A DNA stretch of 64,000 bases from positions 186,001 through 250,000 of the forward strand of contig JAMXHR010000001.1 of the NCBI GenBank assembly GCA_023955635.1, read 5' to 3'. Shown in pieces: positions 29,568 to 39,510 of the stretch; within the stretch, counting starts at the first letter, position 1, and each line of letters starts with the position of its first letter. A program made the position numbers and the translations under genes. The notes under the pieces were generated by a model. That model was not told where the DNA came from. It did no database searches and saw only the letters and a program-made list of their open reading frames with translations. This DNA is from Methanosarcina sp. ERenArc_MAG2 (GTDB taxonomy: Archaea > Halobacteriota > Methanosarcinia > Methanosarcinales > Methanosarcinaceae).

Positions 29568-29681
29568 CGGTTAAGGTGCAAAACACCAAAAAGTGTTATT
29601 TTTTATGCTATTTCATTTAAGAATTATTTTGGAAAATCGCCATACTTGGTATTCGAAGTTGTGCATAAAATTCGTTAAACG
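29568..29681. mobile_element. MITE-like element, copy 1
   Basis: A 114-bp segment starting CGGTTAAGG and ending TTCGTTAAACG, with short imperfect terminal inverted repeats. It is about 80 percent identical by eye to 48286-48399, which has the same length. The shared 3' half (GGAAAATCGC, TGGTATTCGAAGTTGTGCAT) is nearly perfect. No coding capacity. Confidence 0.6.
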
Positions 29682-29744
29682 ATGACCAATTATGCTTTTT
29701 TTGACAGTTATTGGCTAAAGAGGTATGTTCTATAAACGATAATA

Positions 29745-29905
29745 TTCAAGGAAGCCTGTTACATATCTCTAATGTGAAAAAACGTATTCTGGAATTGTTT
29801 TCATGTCTGATTAAAGAGTTAAGTTCATCAAAGGTTACTTTACGATCAATAACAATTTGTTCTTTTCTCACCATTTACGATCAATAACAATTTGTTCTTT
29901 CCCCA
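29745..29905 (-). pseudogene. IS630-type transposase N-terminal remnant with duplicated start
   Basis: On the minus strand the frame reads VRKEQIVIDRKVTFDELNSL then IRFFTLEICNRLP and stops, resembling the first 40 residues of archaeal IS630-family transposases. The first 13 codons are present twice in tandem (29837-29870 and 29871-29904 region, unit TTTACGATCAATAACAATTT). The helix-turn-helix and DDE domain are missing. Confidence 0.45.
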
Positions 29906-30392
29906 CCATAAGAGAATCTAAGAATTAATATATGTAATAGGTTGCGTCAGAAACTATAGTTTCTGGATACTCAATTACTGGTTTTAATGGAATTAAAGAC
30001 CATAACTCCGGTAAATTTAAAATGAGGAAATATTTAAACAAAATTTGCGCTGCAGGAATAGATCCGCCAGATAAAATTAGCTGAAGTTTTACCTGTCCAT
30101 TTATAGTACTTAAGCTAAAAAATTATTCAATTAAATGGTATCTTTTATTTAGAACCTTGCTGTATCATATACCGAAACAGTGTACAAAAAAGATATTGCA
30201 GAACTGTCTGTACTCTTTTTCGTCCATACCTGCTTTCTACATTTAGCGGGGAGACTTAAGACCTCTTTCGAATTATGAATATATCTATGAATATTTAATG
30301 AGAAATTCATCTTTAGTTCTATTTCAATACCCAGTTTTATTTCAATACTAAAATTCAATAATAAGGCTCATTACTTATGTCCCGGTACCGAA

Positions 30393-30436
30393 TTAACACT
30401 GGATCCCATGTATTTTAACACTGAATTCCGTGTATT
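30393..30436. repeat. 22-bp tandem direct repeat upstream of proA
   Basis: Two contiguous copies beginning TTAACACTG and ending TGTATT (30393-30414 and 30415-30436), 19 of 22 bases identical, 82 bases before the proA start. Could be an operator pair. Confidence 0.5.
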
Positions 30437-30517
30437 TTATTGGTACAATTAAATAAGTTTGGCTGTTCAGCTGCCGAATTGGGATATTTGGAAGTTATTA
30501 CACAAGACGGTGATCAT

Positions 30518-31860
30518 ATGGCTGAAGATATCAGAACCAAAGTAATAAAGGCAAAAAAAGCCTCAATTGAGCTTTCCAGCGTGAGTACGGAAGTAAAAAA
30601 CAGAGCACTTGAGGCTATGGCTAACGCTCTGGATAAAGAGAGGAAAGCGATTCTGGATGCAAATTCAAAGGATCTTGAATATGCAGTGGAACTGGAAAAA
30701 AAGGGAAACTCACTCAGGCTCTTGTAGACAGGCTTAAGGTAAGCGACTCGAAAGTCGATGGAATGATCGCAGGAATCAGAGATGTAATTAAGCTCAGGGA
30801 CCCTGTTGGGGATACCCTCTCTACTCTCGAGCTGGACAAAGATCTTATACTCTACCAGGTAAGCTGTCCAATCGGCCTTATAGGGGTTATCTTTGAATCC
30901 CGACCCGACGTAGTACCTCAGGTTATGTCCCTTTGCCTGAAGAGCGGAAATGCGACCATTTTCAAGGGCGGAAGCGAGGCAAGAGAGTCCAACCGCGCTA
31001 TTTTCAATATTCTTGTAAAAGCCATTGAATCCACAAAGGGCATGCCCAGCGGTGCTTTCCAGCTCATGGAAACCAGGGAAGAGGTAATGGACCTTTTAAG
31101 CCTTGACGCCTATATCGACCTCCTTATTCCCAGGGGTTCTAATGAGTTTGTCAAATTTATCCAGGACAATACGAAAATCCCGGTGCTCGGACACACTAGC
31201 GGGATCTGCCATATCTATGTGGACGAGTTTGGGGATCTTGATACAGCCTGGAAAGTCTGCTTCGATGCCAAAGTGCAGTATCCTGCCGTATGCAATGCCA
31301 TCGAAACCCTCCTCGTGAACCGCAAGATTGCAGATGCTTTCCTGCCTGAGATGGCTGAAATGTACCTAAGAGCAGGGGTTGAACTTCGTTGCGATGAGGA
31401 CAGCTACTCTCTGCTTGAAAAAAGAGGACTTTCTCCTCTTGCAAAGGCTACTGAAGAGGACTGGAGTCTTGAATACAATGACCTCATTCTTTCGATAAAG
31501 CTCGTTGATACTATAACGGAAGCCATTGACCACATCAACACTTTCGGTTCCCACCACACCGATGGGATAATAACTGAAAATGCCTCAAGGAGAAAAGAGT
31601 TCATAGGGCTTATTGACTCTTCAAGTGTTATGGTAAATGCTTCAACCCGTTTTGCGGACGGCTACCGTTATGGGAAAGGCGCTGAAGTAGGAATAAGCAC
31701 GAATAAGATCCATTCACGCGGGCCTGTAGGAATGGAAGGTCTGCTGATCTACAAATACATACTGCTGGGAAAAGGGCAGGTAGTTGCAGATTATGCAGGA
31801 GATGATGCAAAGCCCTATACCCACAGAAAACTTGACCTTAAGTTTGAAGACGTGAATTAA
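30518..31860 (+). CDS. proA: Gamma-glutamyl phosphate reductase ProA, one frameshift
   Basis: Catalyses NADPH reduction of glutamyl-5-phosphate to the semialdehyde in proline synthesis. Motifs are CPIGLIGVIFESRPDVVPQV, KSGNATIFKGGSEA, LIPRGSNEFVKFIQ, HTSGICHIYVDEF, the catalytic Cys region AVCNAIETLLVN and HHTDGIITENASRR. The N-terminal ORF stops at 30727. One extra A in the A7 run at 30696-30702 gives EKKGKLTQALVDRLKVSDSK and joins the frames, for about 447 residues. ATG 30518 is preferred over the longer in-frame start at 30440. It is first of a proA-proB-proC series. Confidence 0.92.
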
Positions 31861-31999
31861 AACATTGCTGACTATTCATGATATCTTTATATATTCGAAT
31901 TGAAATACCACCGCAAATTGAGTGCAGATAATGGAAATCCGAATTGCGGCTACCGATCATTTTAGCCGCACTTCCAAAATACTCTCCGAGGCATTGTGA

Positions 32000-33157
32000 T
32001 TGACAGATAGAAAACAATTTCTCAATGATATTAATAAAATCGTTATCAAAATCGGTACTTCCTCGATTACAAAACAGGGCTGTGACAGTACAAAGGAAAA
32101 TTGCAGCATTGATCCGACTTTTATGGAAAGCATCGCTGCTCAGGTATCCGAGCTTCGAAGGCGTGGAAAAGAAGTAATTCTGGTAAGTTCGGGGGCAATA
32201 GGCGTAGGCCTCCATGAACTGGGCATTGCCCCCAAACCCCGTGAAATCCCCCTCAGGCAGGCAGCGGCAGCTGTCGGACAGAGCATCCTGATGCAATACT
32301 GGAGCGAAGCTTTTTCAAAGTACGGAATGAAAGTTGCTCAGATTCTTCTTACCTATGAATTCTATTCGGATCGGGTATCCTACCTGAACCTCAGGAACAG
32401 CATCTCCACCCTTCTGGAATATGGAGTAGTTCCTATAATAAACGAAAACGACTGTACCTGTACAAATGAAATTGAAGCGATTTTCGGAGACAACGATAAG
32501 CTTTCTGCAATGGTTGCAAGCAAAATCGATGCCGATCTCCTGATCATTCTTTCGGATATCGACGGTCTTTTTGACAGGAACCCAAAGACACATAGTAATG
32601 CCAGGCTCCTATCTCTTGTGGAAAAAATCACACCTGAAATAGAAAGTTATGGGGGTGATCCTACAAGCTTCAAGGGTGTAGGGGGAATGAGAACTAAGAT
32701 AAAAGCTGCAAAGATCTGCAGCATGGCAGGCTGCTATGTATTGATTGCAAACAGCGAGATTAAGGATGTGATCCTGAAGGTCCTTTCCGGGGAAGAAATC
32801 GGAACCTTTTTCCTGGCTGAAAGGCATATCCAGAAGAATCGTGCCCGTTGGATAATTCTGGCCAGGGCATCAGGCACTGTCCATGTGGATGCAGGGGCAA
32901 AAGCTGCGGTTCTCGGGAAAAACAGCCTTCTTCCTGCAGGTATTGTAGAGGTTGAAGGAAGTTTTGACAGGGGAGACGTGGTTAGACTCGAGTGTGAAGG
33001 CAGGGTCTTTGCGAAAGGAATTACAGATTACACCTCTGAGGAACTTATTAAAATAAAAGGAGCCCATACAAACGAAATTGAGAGTATTTTGGGCTATAAC
33101 AACTACGGTAATGTCATAAAAAAAGAAAATATCGGCATACTGGAAGAATTAAATTAA
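32000..33157 (+). CDS. proB: Glutamate 5-kinase ProB
   Basis: 385 residues. The amino-acid kinase domain has IVIKIGTSSITKQG, VSSGAIGVGLHELGI, IINENDC, FGDNDKLSAMVASKID and GVGGMRTKIKAAKIC. The C-terminal PUA domain (GTVHVDAGAKAAV, YTSEELIKIKGAHTNEIE) is as in bacterial-type ProB. It phosphorylates glutamate for proline synthesis. The start is TTG at 32000, since a GTG two codons earlier runs into a stop. A TATA-like CTTTATATATT at about 31883-31893 suggests an additional promoter before proB. Confidence 0.93.
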   Translation: MTDRKQFLNDINKIVIKIGTSSITKQGCDSTKENCSIDPTFMESIAAQVSELRRRGKEVILVSSGAIGVGLHELGIAPKPREIPLRQAAAAVGQSILMQYWSEAFSKYGMKVAQILLTYEFYSDRVSYLNLRNSISTLLEYGVVPIINENDCTCTNEIEAIFGDNDKLSAMVASKIDADLLIILSDIDGLFDRNPKTHSNARLLSLVEKITPEIESYGGDPTSFKGVGGMRTKIKAAKICSMAGCYVLIANSEIKDVILKVLSGEEIGTFFLAERHIQKNRARWIILARASGTVHVDAGAKAAVLGKNSLLPAGIVEVEGSFDRGDVVRLECEGRVFAKGITDYTSEELIKIKGAHTNEIESILGYNNYGNVIKKENIGILEELN

Positions 33158-33331
33158 ATACATATAATTAAATATCTCGGATTTCTGAAGGGTTCTAATT
33201 AACTTCTTCTGATCTGGAATAGACTCTGAGTCTGTTAAGTTCTTTAAAATTATTCGACAATTAATAGCAGTTAGCTTTGAGGCAAATGCCTCTTGATATC
33301 ATACGTATCTTGGAAATTAGGAGATTTAAAT

Positions 33332-34144
33332 ATGGAAAACCGAAAAATAGGATTTATCGGAGCAGGAAAAATGGGTTCTGCCCTCATGCAGGGCATTATT
33401 AAAGCTGGAATTGTAAACTCTGAAAATATTAGTGCAAGCGATGTGTACGAGCCTTTTTTGAAAGAACTGAAGACAAAGCTGGGTATCCAGGTATCGACCG
33501 ACAATGCTATTATTGTCCAGGCATCCGATATCCTTATCCTTGCAGTGAAACCCCAGACTTTGGGTTCGGTGCTTGCAAATCTTAAGACTTACATAACTTC
33601 CGATAAACTTGTAATATCAATTGCAGCTGGTGTGCCTCTCTCTACCTATGAGGATGCCCTCCCCGAAGGCACCAGAGTTGTACGTGTGATGCCTAATATA
33701 GCAGCCACAGTTTCGGAAGCAGCCTCAGCAATTTCTCCAGGCAAAAACGCAACCTCCGAAGATTTGAGAGCTGCACTTGCAATATTCTCTGCAGTTGGCA
33801 CTGCAGTTCAGGTGCCTGAGTCTCTCATGGATGCTGTGACAGGTCTTTCAGGCAGCGGGCCTGCATTCATCTTTCCGGTGATTGAGGCAATGGCGGATGG
33901 GGCTGTGCTTGAAGGAATGGACAGAAAAAGTGCCCTTACTCTGGCAGCCCAAACTGTACTCGGGGCTGCAAAAATGGTACTTGAGACAGGTATGCATCCC
34001 GGAGAACTCAAAGATATGGTAACTTCTCCTGCCGGGACTACCATCCAGGGCATTCACGCTCTTGAAGAAGCAGGCATTAGGGCTGCATTTATGAATGCGG
34101 TTATAAGAGCAAGTGAGCGCTCAAAAGAACTCGGAAAAAAGTAA
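33332..34144 (+). CDS. proC: Pyrroline-5-carboxylate reductase ProC
   Basis: 270 residues from MENRKIGFIGAGKMGSALMQG (Rossmann GAGKMG). The last proline-pathway step reduces pyrroline-5-carboxylate with NAD(P)H. Motifs are ILAVKPQTL, RVMPNIAA, VTGLSGSGPAFIFPVIEAMADG and DMVTSPAGTTIQGI. ATG 33332 follows GGAG by eight bases; the longer frame back to 33293 is not preferred. It is third in the pro cluster, separated from proB by 174 bases with AT-rich promoter-like sequence. Intact. Confidence 0.94.
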   Translation: MENRKIGFIGAGKMGSALMQGIIKAGIVNSENISASDVYEPFLKELKTKLGIQVSTDNAIIVQASDILILAVKPQTLGSVLANLKTYITSDKLVISIAAGVPLSTYEDALPEGTRVVRVMPNIAATVSEAASAISPGKNATSEDLRAALAIFSAVGTAVQVPESLMDAVTGLSGSGPAFIFPVIEAMADGAVLEGMDRKSALTLAAQTVLGAAKMVLETGMHPGELKDMVTSPAGTTIQGIHALEEAGIRAAFMNAVIRASERSKELGKK

Positions 34145-34448
34145 ATTTTTTCCATTCCTATATTTTTAATTTTTACATGTATATAGTGAATTTATCCGGA
34201 TGTAGCTCTATTTTAAGATAATCTTCTCTTTTTGTATTTCGGTTTTATCCAGATCTTCTCTTCAATTTCATACTTTAATGAGTATTTATTACAAATCCTG
34301 GGTAAATTCCATATCTAAGTTTTCCCTATTTTATTTTTCATTAAATTAACACTGAGTACGTAGAGTTGAAGATATAGAATCATATTTTTTAATTTAAGAG
34401 TTTTCAGGATAACCTTAATTAAAAAAGTAAATTTTTACATTTTCTTGC
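34145..34448. other. Convergent spacer, nothing recognised
   Basis: 304 AT-rich bases between proC and the convergent peroxiredoxin gene. No ORF, hairpin or RNA stands out. Confidence 0.4.
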
Positions 34449-35138
34449 TTATTTCTTGCTTTCCTTTTTCAGGCACAAAAACCAGTCAAGACAATACTTT
34501 CCTTCTTCGATATTTCCAAGCCTTTCTTTCACTGCCTCCATCGAGCTGGGTGCAGGAATTATAACATCATCTCCTGGTTGCCAGTTAGCTGGGGTTGCAA
34601 CTTTTTCGGCTTCATTTTTCTGCAGGGCAATTACGAGCCTCTTGATTTCCTGCGTATTTCTTCCGGTTGATAAAGGATAATAAATCATTGCCCTGACTTT
34701 TGACTCGGGGTCTATAATAAATACTGCCCTTACTGCCTGAGTTGTTGATGCGTTTGGCTGAACCATGCCGTATTTCTTCGCAACGTCCATTTTCAGGTCA
34801 GCTATCAATGGGAACTTGACTTCTACGTTTTTCATGCCATTGTACTCGATTTTTTCCTCAATCCTTTTGAGCCAGGCAATATGGGAGAAAACGCTATCTA
34901 TCGAAAGTCCTATGAGCTCTGTATTCATTTCTTTGAATTCTTCTTGCATATTCGCAAATGTCATGAATTCAGTAGTACATACAGGTGTAAAATCTGCAGG
35001 ATGGCTGAAGAGTATTACCCATTTGCCTTTGTAATCTTCTGGAAAATTAATTTGTCCCTGAGTCGTAACTGCTGTAAACGAGGGCGCATCATCTCCTATC
35101 AGAGGCATATGTATCTGTTCATACTCGGTTTCTACCAT
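34449..35138 (-). CDS. Peroxiredoxin (archaeal Prx6-like)
   Basis: The 229-residue enzyme reduces peroxides via the peroxidatic Cys54 in the motif HPADFTPVCTTEF. The conserved Arg region is AVRAVFIIDP. The C-terminal CLDWFLCLKK holds two further Cys, as in the decameric archaeal 2-Cys/Prx6-type enzymes. Many orthologues begin at MPLIGDDAPSF, eleven residues in, so a shorter start (35108) is possible. It is cytosolic. Electron donors (thioredoxin or NrxA type) are not encoded nearby. The upstream region has AT-rich promoter elements and a tandem TATCTTATAGTTATTCTAT repeat. Confidence 0.92.
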   Translation of the reverse strand: MVETEYEQIHMPLIGDDAPSFTAVTTQGQINFPEDYKGKWVILFSHPADFTPVCTTEFMTFANMQEEFKEMNTELIGLSIDSVFSHIAWLKRIEEKIEYNGMKNVEVKFPLIADLKMDVAKKYGMVQPNASTTQAVRAVFIIDPESKVRAMIYYPLSTGRNTQEIKRLVIALQKNEAEKVATPANWQPGDDVIIPAPSSMEAVKERLGNIEEGKYCLDWFLCLKKESKK

Positions 35139-35529
35139 ATTCTCACCTATTTTTTAAGGCCATGCCGTTTTTTTCAGTATTGAGAATTCTATTCCGATCT
35201 CTATAAAACTATCTTATAGTTATTCTATTATCTTATAGTTATTCTATTTTTATATCCATTCCGAAAAGCGGACAAAAAGTTTCTATTGTTCGAGGCCCTG
35301 CTTTTAAACGTCATTATTTTCTATAATTATTTTTTTAAAGCATATATATTATGCATCTCTTTTTGAGCTATTTTTCCATTATAAACTCTTGTTCTTCTTT
35401 ATCGAGTCTTTTAAAAACTTCTTCTAAAGATCCTCACTTTCTAACTTCTTATTTTTTAAAAAGGAGTCTCCTGCGCCTTTCTTCTAGAAAGTAATTTATG
35501 CTGGAAATCCTTTCTTATATGGGGGTTAA
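35139..35529. other. Divergent intergenic region with short tandem repeat
   Basis: 391 bases, strongly AT-rich. Two tandem copies of a 19-20-base unit (TATCTTATAGTTATTCTAT) lie at about 35211-35250. Promoters for peroxiredoxin and the DUF523 gene presumably lie here; no RNA or ORF was seen. Confidence 0.4.
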
Positions 35530-36517
35530 ATGAGGGAGTTTGTTCGGCCAAAGGTCGTGGTTAGTAAATGCCTTGAGTTTGATCACTGCCGATATAACGG
35601 GGATATGATAAGCAGTCCGATCGTGGCAAAGCTTAAGGAGCATGTTGATTTCGTGCCTGTTTGTGCGGAAGTGGAGATAGGGCTTGGTATTCCAAGAAGT
35701 CCGGTGAGAATAATTCTTGACAACGGAGAACACCGGCTGGTCCAGCCTGTAAGTGGTAAGGATGTAACTGAGGATATGAAGGCTTTTTGTACTAAATTTC
35801 TTGATTCGGTGGGGGAAGTTGACGGTTTTATCCTGAAATTCAGGTCTCCTTCCTGTGGATTTAAGGACATCAAAGTTTACCCTTCTATTGGCAAGTCAGG
35901 AGCAATTGAGAAAACTTCAGGATATTTCGGGGGAGCAGTCCTGAAAAAATATCCTTTCCTTCCCGTCGAGGATGAAGGAAGGCTCAAAAACTCTCGCATA
36001 AAAGAGCATTTTCTGACAAAGCTCTTTGTACTTGCTGCTTTTCGGAAAGTAAAGTCCGAAGGTAGCATGAAGGACCTTGTAAGGTTTCATACTGACAATA
36101 AGTATCTTCTCATGGCTTATAGCCAGGCAGAACTTCGGAAACTGGGAGCAATTGTTGCAAATAAAGAAAAAAACCTTTAAGGGACTGATCTCTGATTACG
36201 AAGGGCACCTTTACAATGCTTTCACCAAACCTCCAAGATACACTTCGAGCATTAACGTGCTCATGCATGCTCTCGGGCATTTTTCAGAGAATCTTTCGAA
36301 CGGGGAAAAAGCCTTGTTTTTTGACTGGATTCAGAAGTACAGGGGCGGAAAATCCTCTCTTTGCCCGGCAATAAATACAATCCGGGCATGGATAGTGCGC
36401 TTTGAGGATCAATACCTTATGCATCAGACCTTTTTTGAACCCTATCCTGAAGGGCTGATAGAAGTAGACCCGATAAACTCTCACTTGAGGGAAGATCTCT
36501 GGAAAGGAGTCTCATAG
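35530..36517 (+). CDS. DUF523-DUF1722 two-domain protein (YbbK/YbgA), one frameshift
   Basis: The N-terminal DUF523 domain has KVVVSKCLEFDHCRYNG, VPVCAEVEIGLGIPRSPVR and FRSPSCGFKDIKVY, with Cys residues that may bind metal. The C-terminal DUF1722 domain follows (ENLSNGEKALFFDWIQKYR, INTIRAWIVRFEDQYLM, YPEGLI). The frames meet at the A7 run 36165-36171; six A would give ANKEKTFKGLISDYEGHL. The corrected length is about 328 residues. The function is unknown; the domain pair occurs in uncharacterised proteins. Shadowing ORFs are ignored. Confidence 0.85.
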
Positions 36518-36545
36518 ATATGCAATTCTGGATGGGGGATAATTT

Positions 36546-37640
36546 ATGAAAAGTGTAACCAATTTGCTTTGTTTCATTTTTCTCATTTATCTGGCCGAAT
36601 TTCTCTTCTCCTGGTCTTCTCCTGAAGCTTCGGGGGATTCCGGTATAGCAGATGATATAGGGGAGAATTTTGTCGGAATAGATATCGTAAATTCTGAGCC
36701 TTGTAATATCTCGATTGCAGAGGAGTCAATTACTTCTGGAAAACCGTCCCGAACTTACTCATGGAATTACGAAGGCTCCCGCTGCCATCTTACTCTGCCT
36801 CTTGACGATGAGCTCTATGATAACTATAAATCCAGGACCCGAAACAGGGACTACGACCTGTTTGCTTCAGATCCTTCCGACGACCGGTTAATTAAAAATA
36901 TTTCAGATACTCTATTCTCTCTTTCAAAAGATTGCGAGGTTGAAGAGAGCAAAGTTCCAGCTTTTTGTATCTCGTTTGTCCAGTCCTTAAATTACACTTC
37001 GGATCTCACAAGTTCGGGTTACGACCAGTACCCCCGTTTTCCTTATGAAACTCTATATATAAGCGGCGGGGACTGTGAAGATACTTCAATTCTCTGTGTT
37101 GCAATTCTTCAGGAGATGGGTTATGATGCTGTACTTCTGGAACTCCCTGGGCATATGGCTCTCGGGATAAAGTGCGATCCTGAACAAAAATGCAAAAGTT
37201 TCGAGTACAAAGGCAGCGATTACTACTATGTGGAGACCACAGGCAGGAACTGGCAGATAGGGGAAATTCCTGACGAATATGCAGGCCAGCCTGTACAGGT
37301 CATTCCTGTCTACAGGAGACCCATGGTTAATCTTGACTTCAAAGCCAGATGTGAATACTCAAAAAAAGAAGGAGCTGTGAATGTTAATGTCACTGTAAGA
37401 AATGTGGGCTCTCAAGTAGCTGAAAATACAACTGTTTACGTTGCCCTTCAGGCTGCAGATGAAACTACTATGTGGGATGAAGTTGAAAGTTCTCCCACAA
37501 CGGTTGAGCCGGAAGAAATTTACAATTATACTGCAAAAAGCCTTATTGTTCCTGCAGGGGAAAGCTTCAGGATATATGTGCGGGCATCCGGGGAGGACAT
37601 GGTATCCGAAAACCTAACCAGCGAGTGGGTTAAAATCTGA
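36546..37640 (+). CDS. Secreted transglutaminase-like protein with C-terminal beta domain
   Basis: 364 residues. An N-terminal hydrophobic helix (SVTNLLCFIFLIYLAEFLF) is a signal peptide or anchor. The transglutaminase-like core has a catalytic Cys in YISGGDCEDTSIL (Cys177) and a His in LELPGHMALG (His203), followed by YYYVETTG. The last 110 residues (VNVNVTVRNVGSQVAENTTV) look like a CARDB-type adhesion domain, and NxT/S sites suggest glycosylation. It is probably a cell-surface protease or cross-linker of unknown substrate. It starts 28 bases after the DUF1722 gene, and GGGGG lies eight bases before the ATG. Confidence 0.7.
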   Translation: MKSVTNLLCFIFLIYLAEFLFSWSSPEASGDSGIADDIGENFVGIDIVNSEPCNISIAEESITSGKPSRTYSWNYEGSRCHLTLPLDDELYDNYKSRTRNRDYDLFASDPSDDRLIKNISDTLFSLSKDCEVEESKVPAFCISFVQSLNYTSDLTSSGYDQYPRFPYETLYISGGDCEDTSILCVAILQEMGYDAVLLELPGHMALGIKCDPEQKCKSFEYKGSDYYYVETTGRNWQIGEIPDEYAGQPVQVIPVYRRPMVNLDFKARCEYSKKEGAVNVNVTVRNVGSQVAENTTVYVALQAADETTMWDEVESSPTTVEPEEIYNYTAKSLIVPAGESFRIYVRASGEDMVSENLTSEWVKI

Positions 37641-37820
37641 GAACTCCCATGTCTGATGCGGTTTTATGAAAAGAGAAGATGTTGAAGAAAAAATTAGCTC
37701 ATACCTGTAAACACACAGGGATTTGCGATAAAATCCGTAATCTCCGGAGTTACTTATAAATCGTATATAAGCAATCTATTATATGGCTTATTAAGTCACT
37801 TTACAATTAGGAGTGGTGAA

Positions 37821-38006
37821 ATGAATAAACTGTATAGATCAAAGAAGAATAAGATTATTGCAGGCATATGTGGTGGGATAGGTGAATACTTTAAAATTAA
37901 CCCTACACTTGTAAGGCTTTTATGGTTACTCATTTCTGTGATGAGCGTGGGAGCCGGCCTGGTTGCTTATATTATAGCATGGATTATAATTCCTGAGGAA
38001 CCCTGA
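37821..38006 (+). CDS. PspC-domain membrane protein
   Basis: 61 residues: KLYRSKKNKIIAGICGGIGE, YFKINPTLVRLLWLLI and one long membrane helix AGLVAYIIAWIIIPEEP. This is the minimal PspC domain, linked in bacteria to membrane stress and in archaea uncharacterised. AGGAGTGG precedes the ATG. Intact, monocistronic, convergent with ftsY. Confidence 0.9.
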   Translation: MNKLYRSKKNKIIAGICGGIGEYFKINPTLVRLLWLLISVMSVGAGLVAYIIAWIIIPEEP

Positions 38007-38070
38007 GGCTTCTCTGAGGAAATATAATTTTTTCTTCCCACAGGATCCTGTAGCAGGTTCACGAATAATG

Positions 38071-38090
38071 CTCCCGAATTACTTCGGGAG
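38071..38090. terminator. Bidirectional hairpin between pspC-like gene and ftsY
   Basis: CTCCCGAA and TTCGGGAG form a perfect 8-bp stem with a TTAC loop in the 114-base convergent gap, a likely shared 3'-end structure. Confidence 0.5.
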
Positions 38091-38120
38091 GTTCACTATT
38101 TAATGACAATTTTAACTATT

Positions 38121-39404
38121 TTACTGGTTGAAAAGCTGGTCTATAAACCATTCGGGATCGAACTTTTTCAAATCCTCGTAGCCTTGTCCCATCCCGAAAA
38201 ACAGAATTGGCTTGCCTGTGATATAAGCTATGGATATTGCAGCTCCTCCCTTGGCATCCGCATCGATTTTTGTCAGAATTGATCCGTCAATTGGCACAGC
38301 TTCATTGAACTGGGCAGCCCTTTCGACTGCATCGTTTCCTGCGACGGCTTCATCTACAAAAATTATGAGGTCCGGAGTGCTTATTCTACAGATTTTTTCC
38401 ATCTGTGACATAAGGTTCAGGTTTGTATGCATACGGCCTGCAGTGTCTGAGAGCACGAAATCTATTTTATGGGATTTAGCGTACTGGACGGCATCGTAAA
38501 TGACTGCAGCAGGATCCGCTCCAGGCTGATGCTTGATCATTTTTACTCCGAGCCTGCTTGCATGAATCCCAAGCTGGTCAATGGCACCTGCCCTGAAGGT
38601 ATCTCCTGCAGCCAGAACGACTGAGTAATCCGACTTGAGCAACCTGTGCGTCATTTTTGCAATAGATGTCGTTTTTCCTGTTCCGTTAATTCCAACAAAG
38701 ACAATATGGACAGGTCTTTCTTTGTTTTTCACATACTCGTCAAAATCAAAGGTATTCGCAGACACCACATCAAAAATTGCTTTTTTCAAGGCTGCCTCTA
38801 CGATTTCTCCGGTATTGCTGCCAATATGCTTTGTGGTACCTGTAAGCTGTTTTTTTACGGATTCCACAATTGCCTCGGAGACTGAGAGGGCAAGGTCGCT
38901 TTCAAGAAGGCCCATTTCAAGTTCCCAGAGAGGCTCTTCAAGGTCTTTATTGTCCAGATAAACTTCTCTATTAAAGACCAGGGCTTTTGCTTTCTGTGCA
39001 AATCCAATCTTCGAGACCTTTTTGAAAAAAGATTTTTTCCCTTCAGGTACTTTCTCTTCTTCAGGCTCACTCTCTGCCACCTTCTTTCTCTCTTCAAGTT
39101 TTTTCCTGTATTCTGCCTTTTTCCTGTCTTCTGCCTTTTTCCTGTCTTCTGTCCCTACAGTTTCAGGCGAAGCCATTACAGGTTTGATTTCTACAGGTTC
39201 GACTTCGGAATTTTTCTCATCAAGAGAAGTTTCAAAAGCTTTTTCTTCCGGATAGGGCTCAATCTCCTCTTCAAAGTCTTCTTCTGCCTCAGGTGCAGGT
39301 TCAACTATCGGTTCAATAGCTGTGGCTTTATCGTCAATAGTTCTGCTGAGCGCCTTTTTAAAACTCCCAAGTTTCTCTTTGAATTTGTTAAACACAGGAT
39401 CCAT
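38121..39404 (-). CDS. ftsY: SRP receptor FtsY
   Basis: 427 residues. A long acidic and Lys-rich N-domain (about 1-150, with DRKKAEDRKKAEYRKK-type repeats) precedes the NG GTPase. G1 is FVGINGTGKTTSIAKM, then AAGDTFRAGAIDQL, VLSDTAGRMHTN, and the specificity motif LTKIDADAKGG. It binds the signal recognition particle to target membrane proteins. It is last in the ribosomal/prefoldin cluster, a common archaeal arrangement. Intact. Confidence 0.95.
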   Translation of the reverse strand: MDPVFNKFKEKLGSFKKALSRTIDDKATAIEPIVEPAPEAEEDFEEEIEPYPEEKAFETSLDEKNSEVEPVEIKPVMASPETVGTEDRKKAEDRKKAEYRKKLEERKKVAESEPEEEKVPEGKKSFFKKVSKIGFAQKAKALVFNREVYLDNKDLEEPLWELEMGLLESDLALSVSEAIVESVKKQLTGTTKHIGSNTGEIVEAALKKAIFDVVSANTFDFDEYVKNKERPVHIVFVGINGTGKTTSIAKMTHRLLKSDYSVVLAAGDTFRAGAIDQLGIHASRLGVKMIKHQPGADPAAVIYDAVQYAKSHKIDFVLSDTAGRMHTNLNLMSQMEKICRISTPDLIIFVDEAVAGNDAVERAAQFNEAVPIDGSILTKIDADAKGGAAISIAYITGKPILFFGMGQGYEDLKKFDPEWFIDQLFNQ

Positions 39405-39510
39405 CCCAAAGAAATTCAGTAAAAATAGTAATTAAAATTAATTTAAAGTAAATGATTTCTTCCCAAATGGGTTTTTGAATTCAATTAATCTTTCCTGAAC
39501 CAGGTTTTTC

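Larger units (their letters stand above)
29209..30517. other. Intergenic region with IS and MITE remnants
   Basis: No intact gene over 1.3 kb. It contains a possible transposase scrap (minus strand, about 29350-29475: DPIVDMIKVLLLLYSGEGL), a 114-bp MITE-like element (29568-29681), an IS630-type transposase N-terminal remnant (about 29745-29905) and a 22-bp tandem repeat upstream of proA (30393-30436). An inverted repeat with 16-17-base arms lies at 29349-29365 and 29459-29474. Confidence 0.5.
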
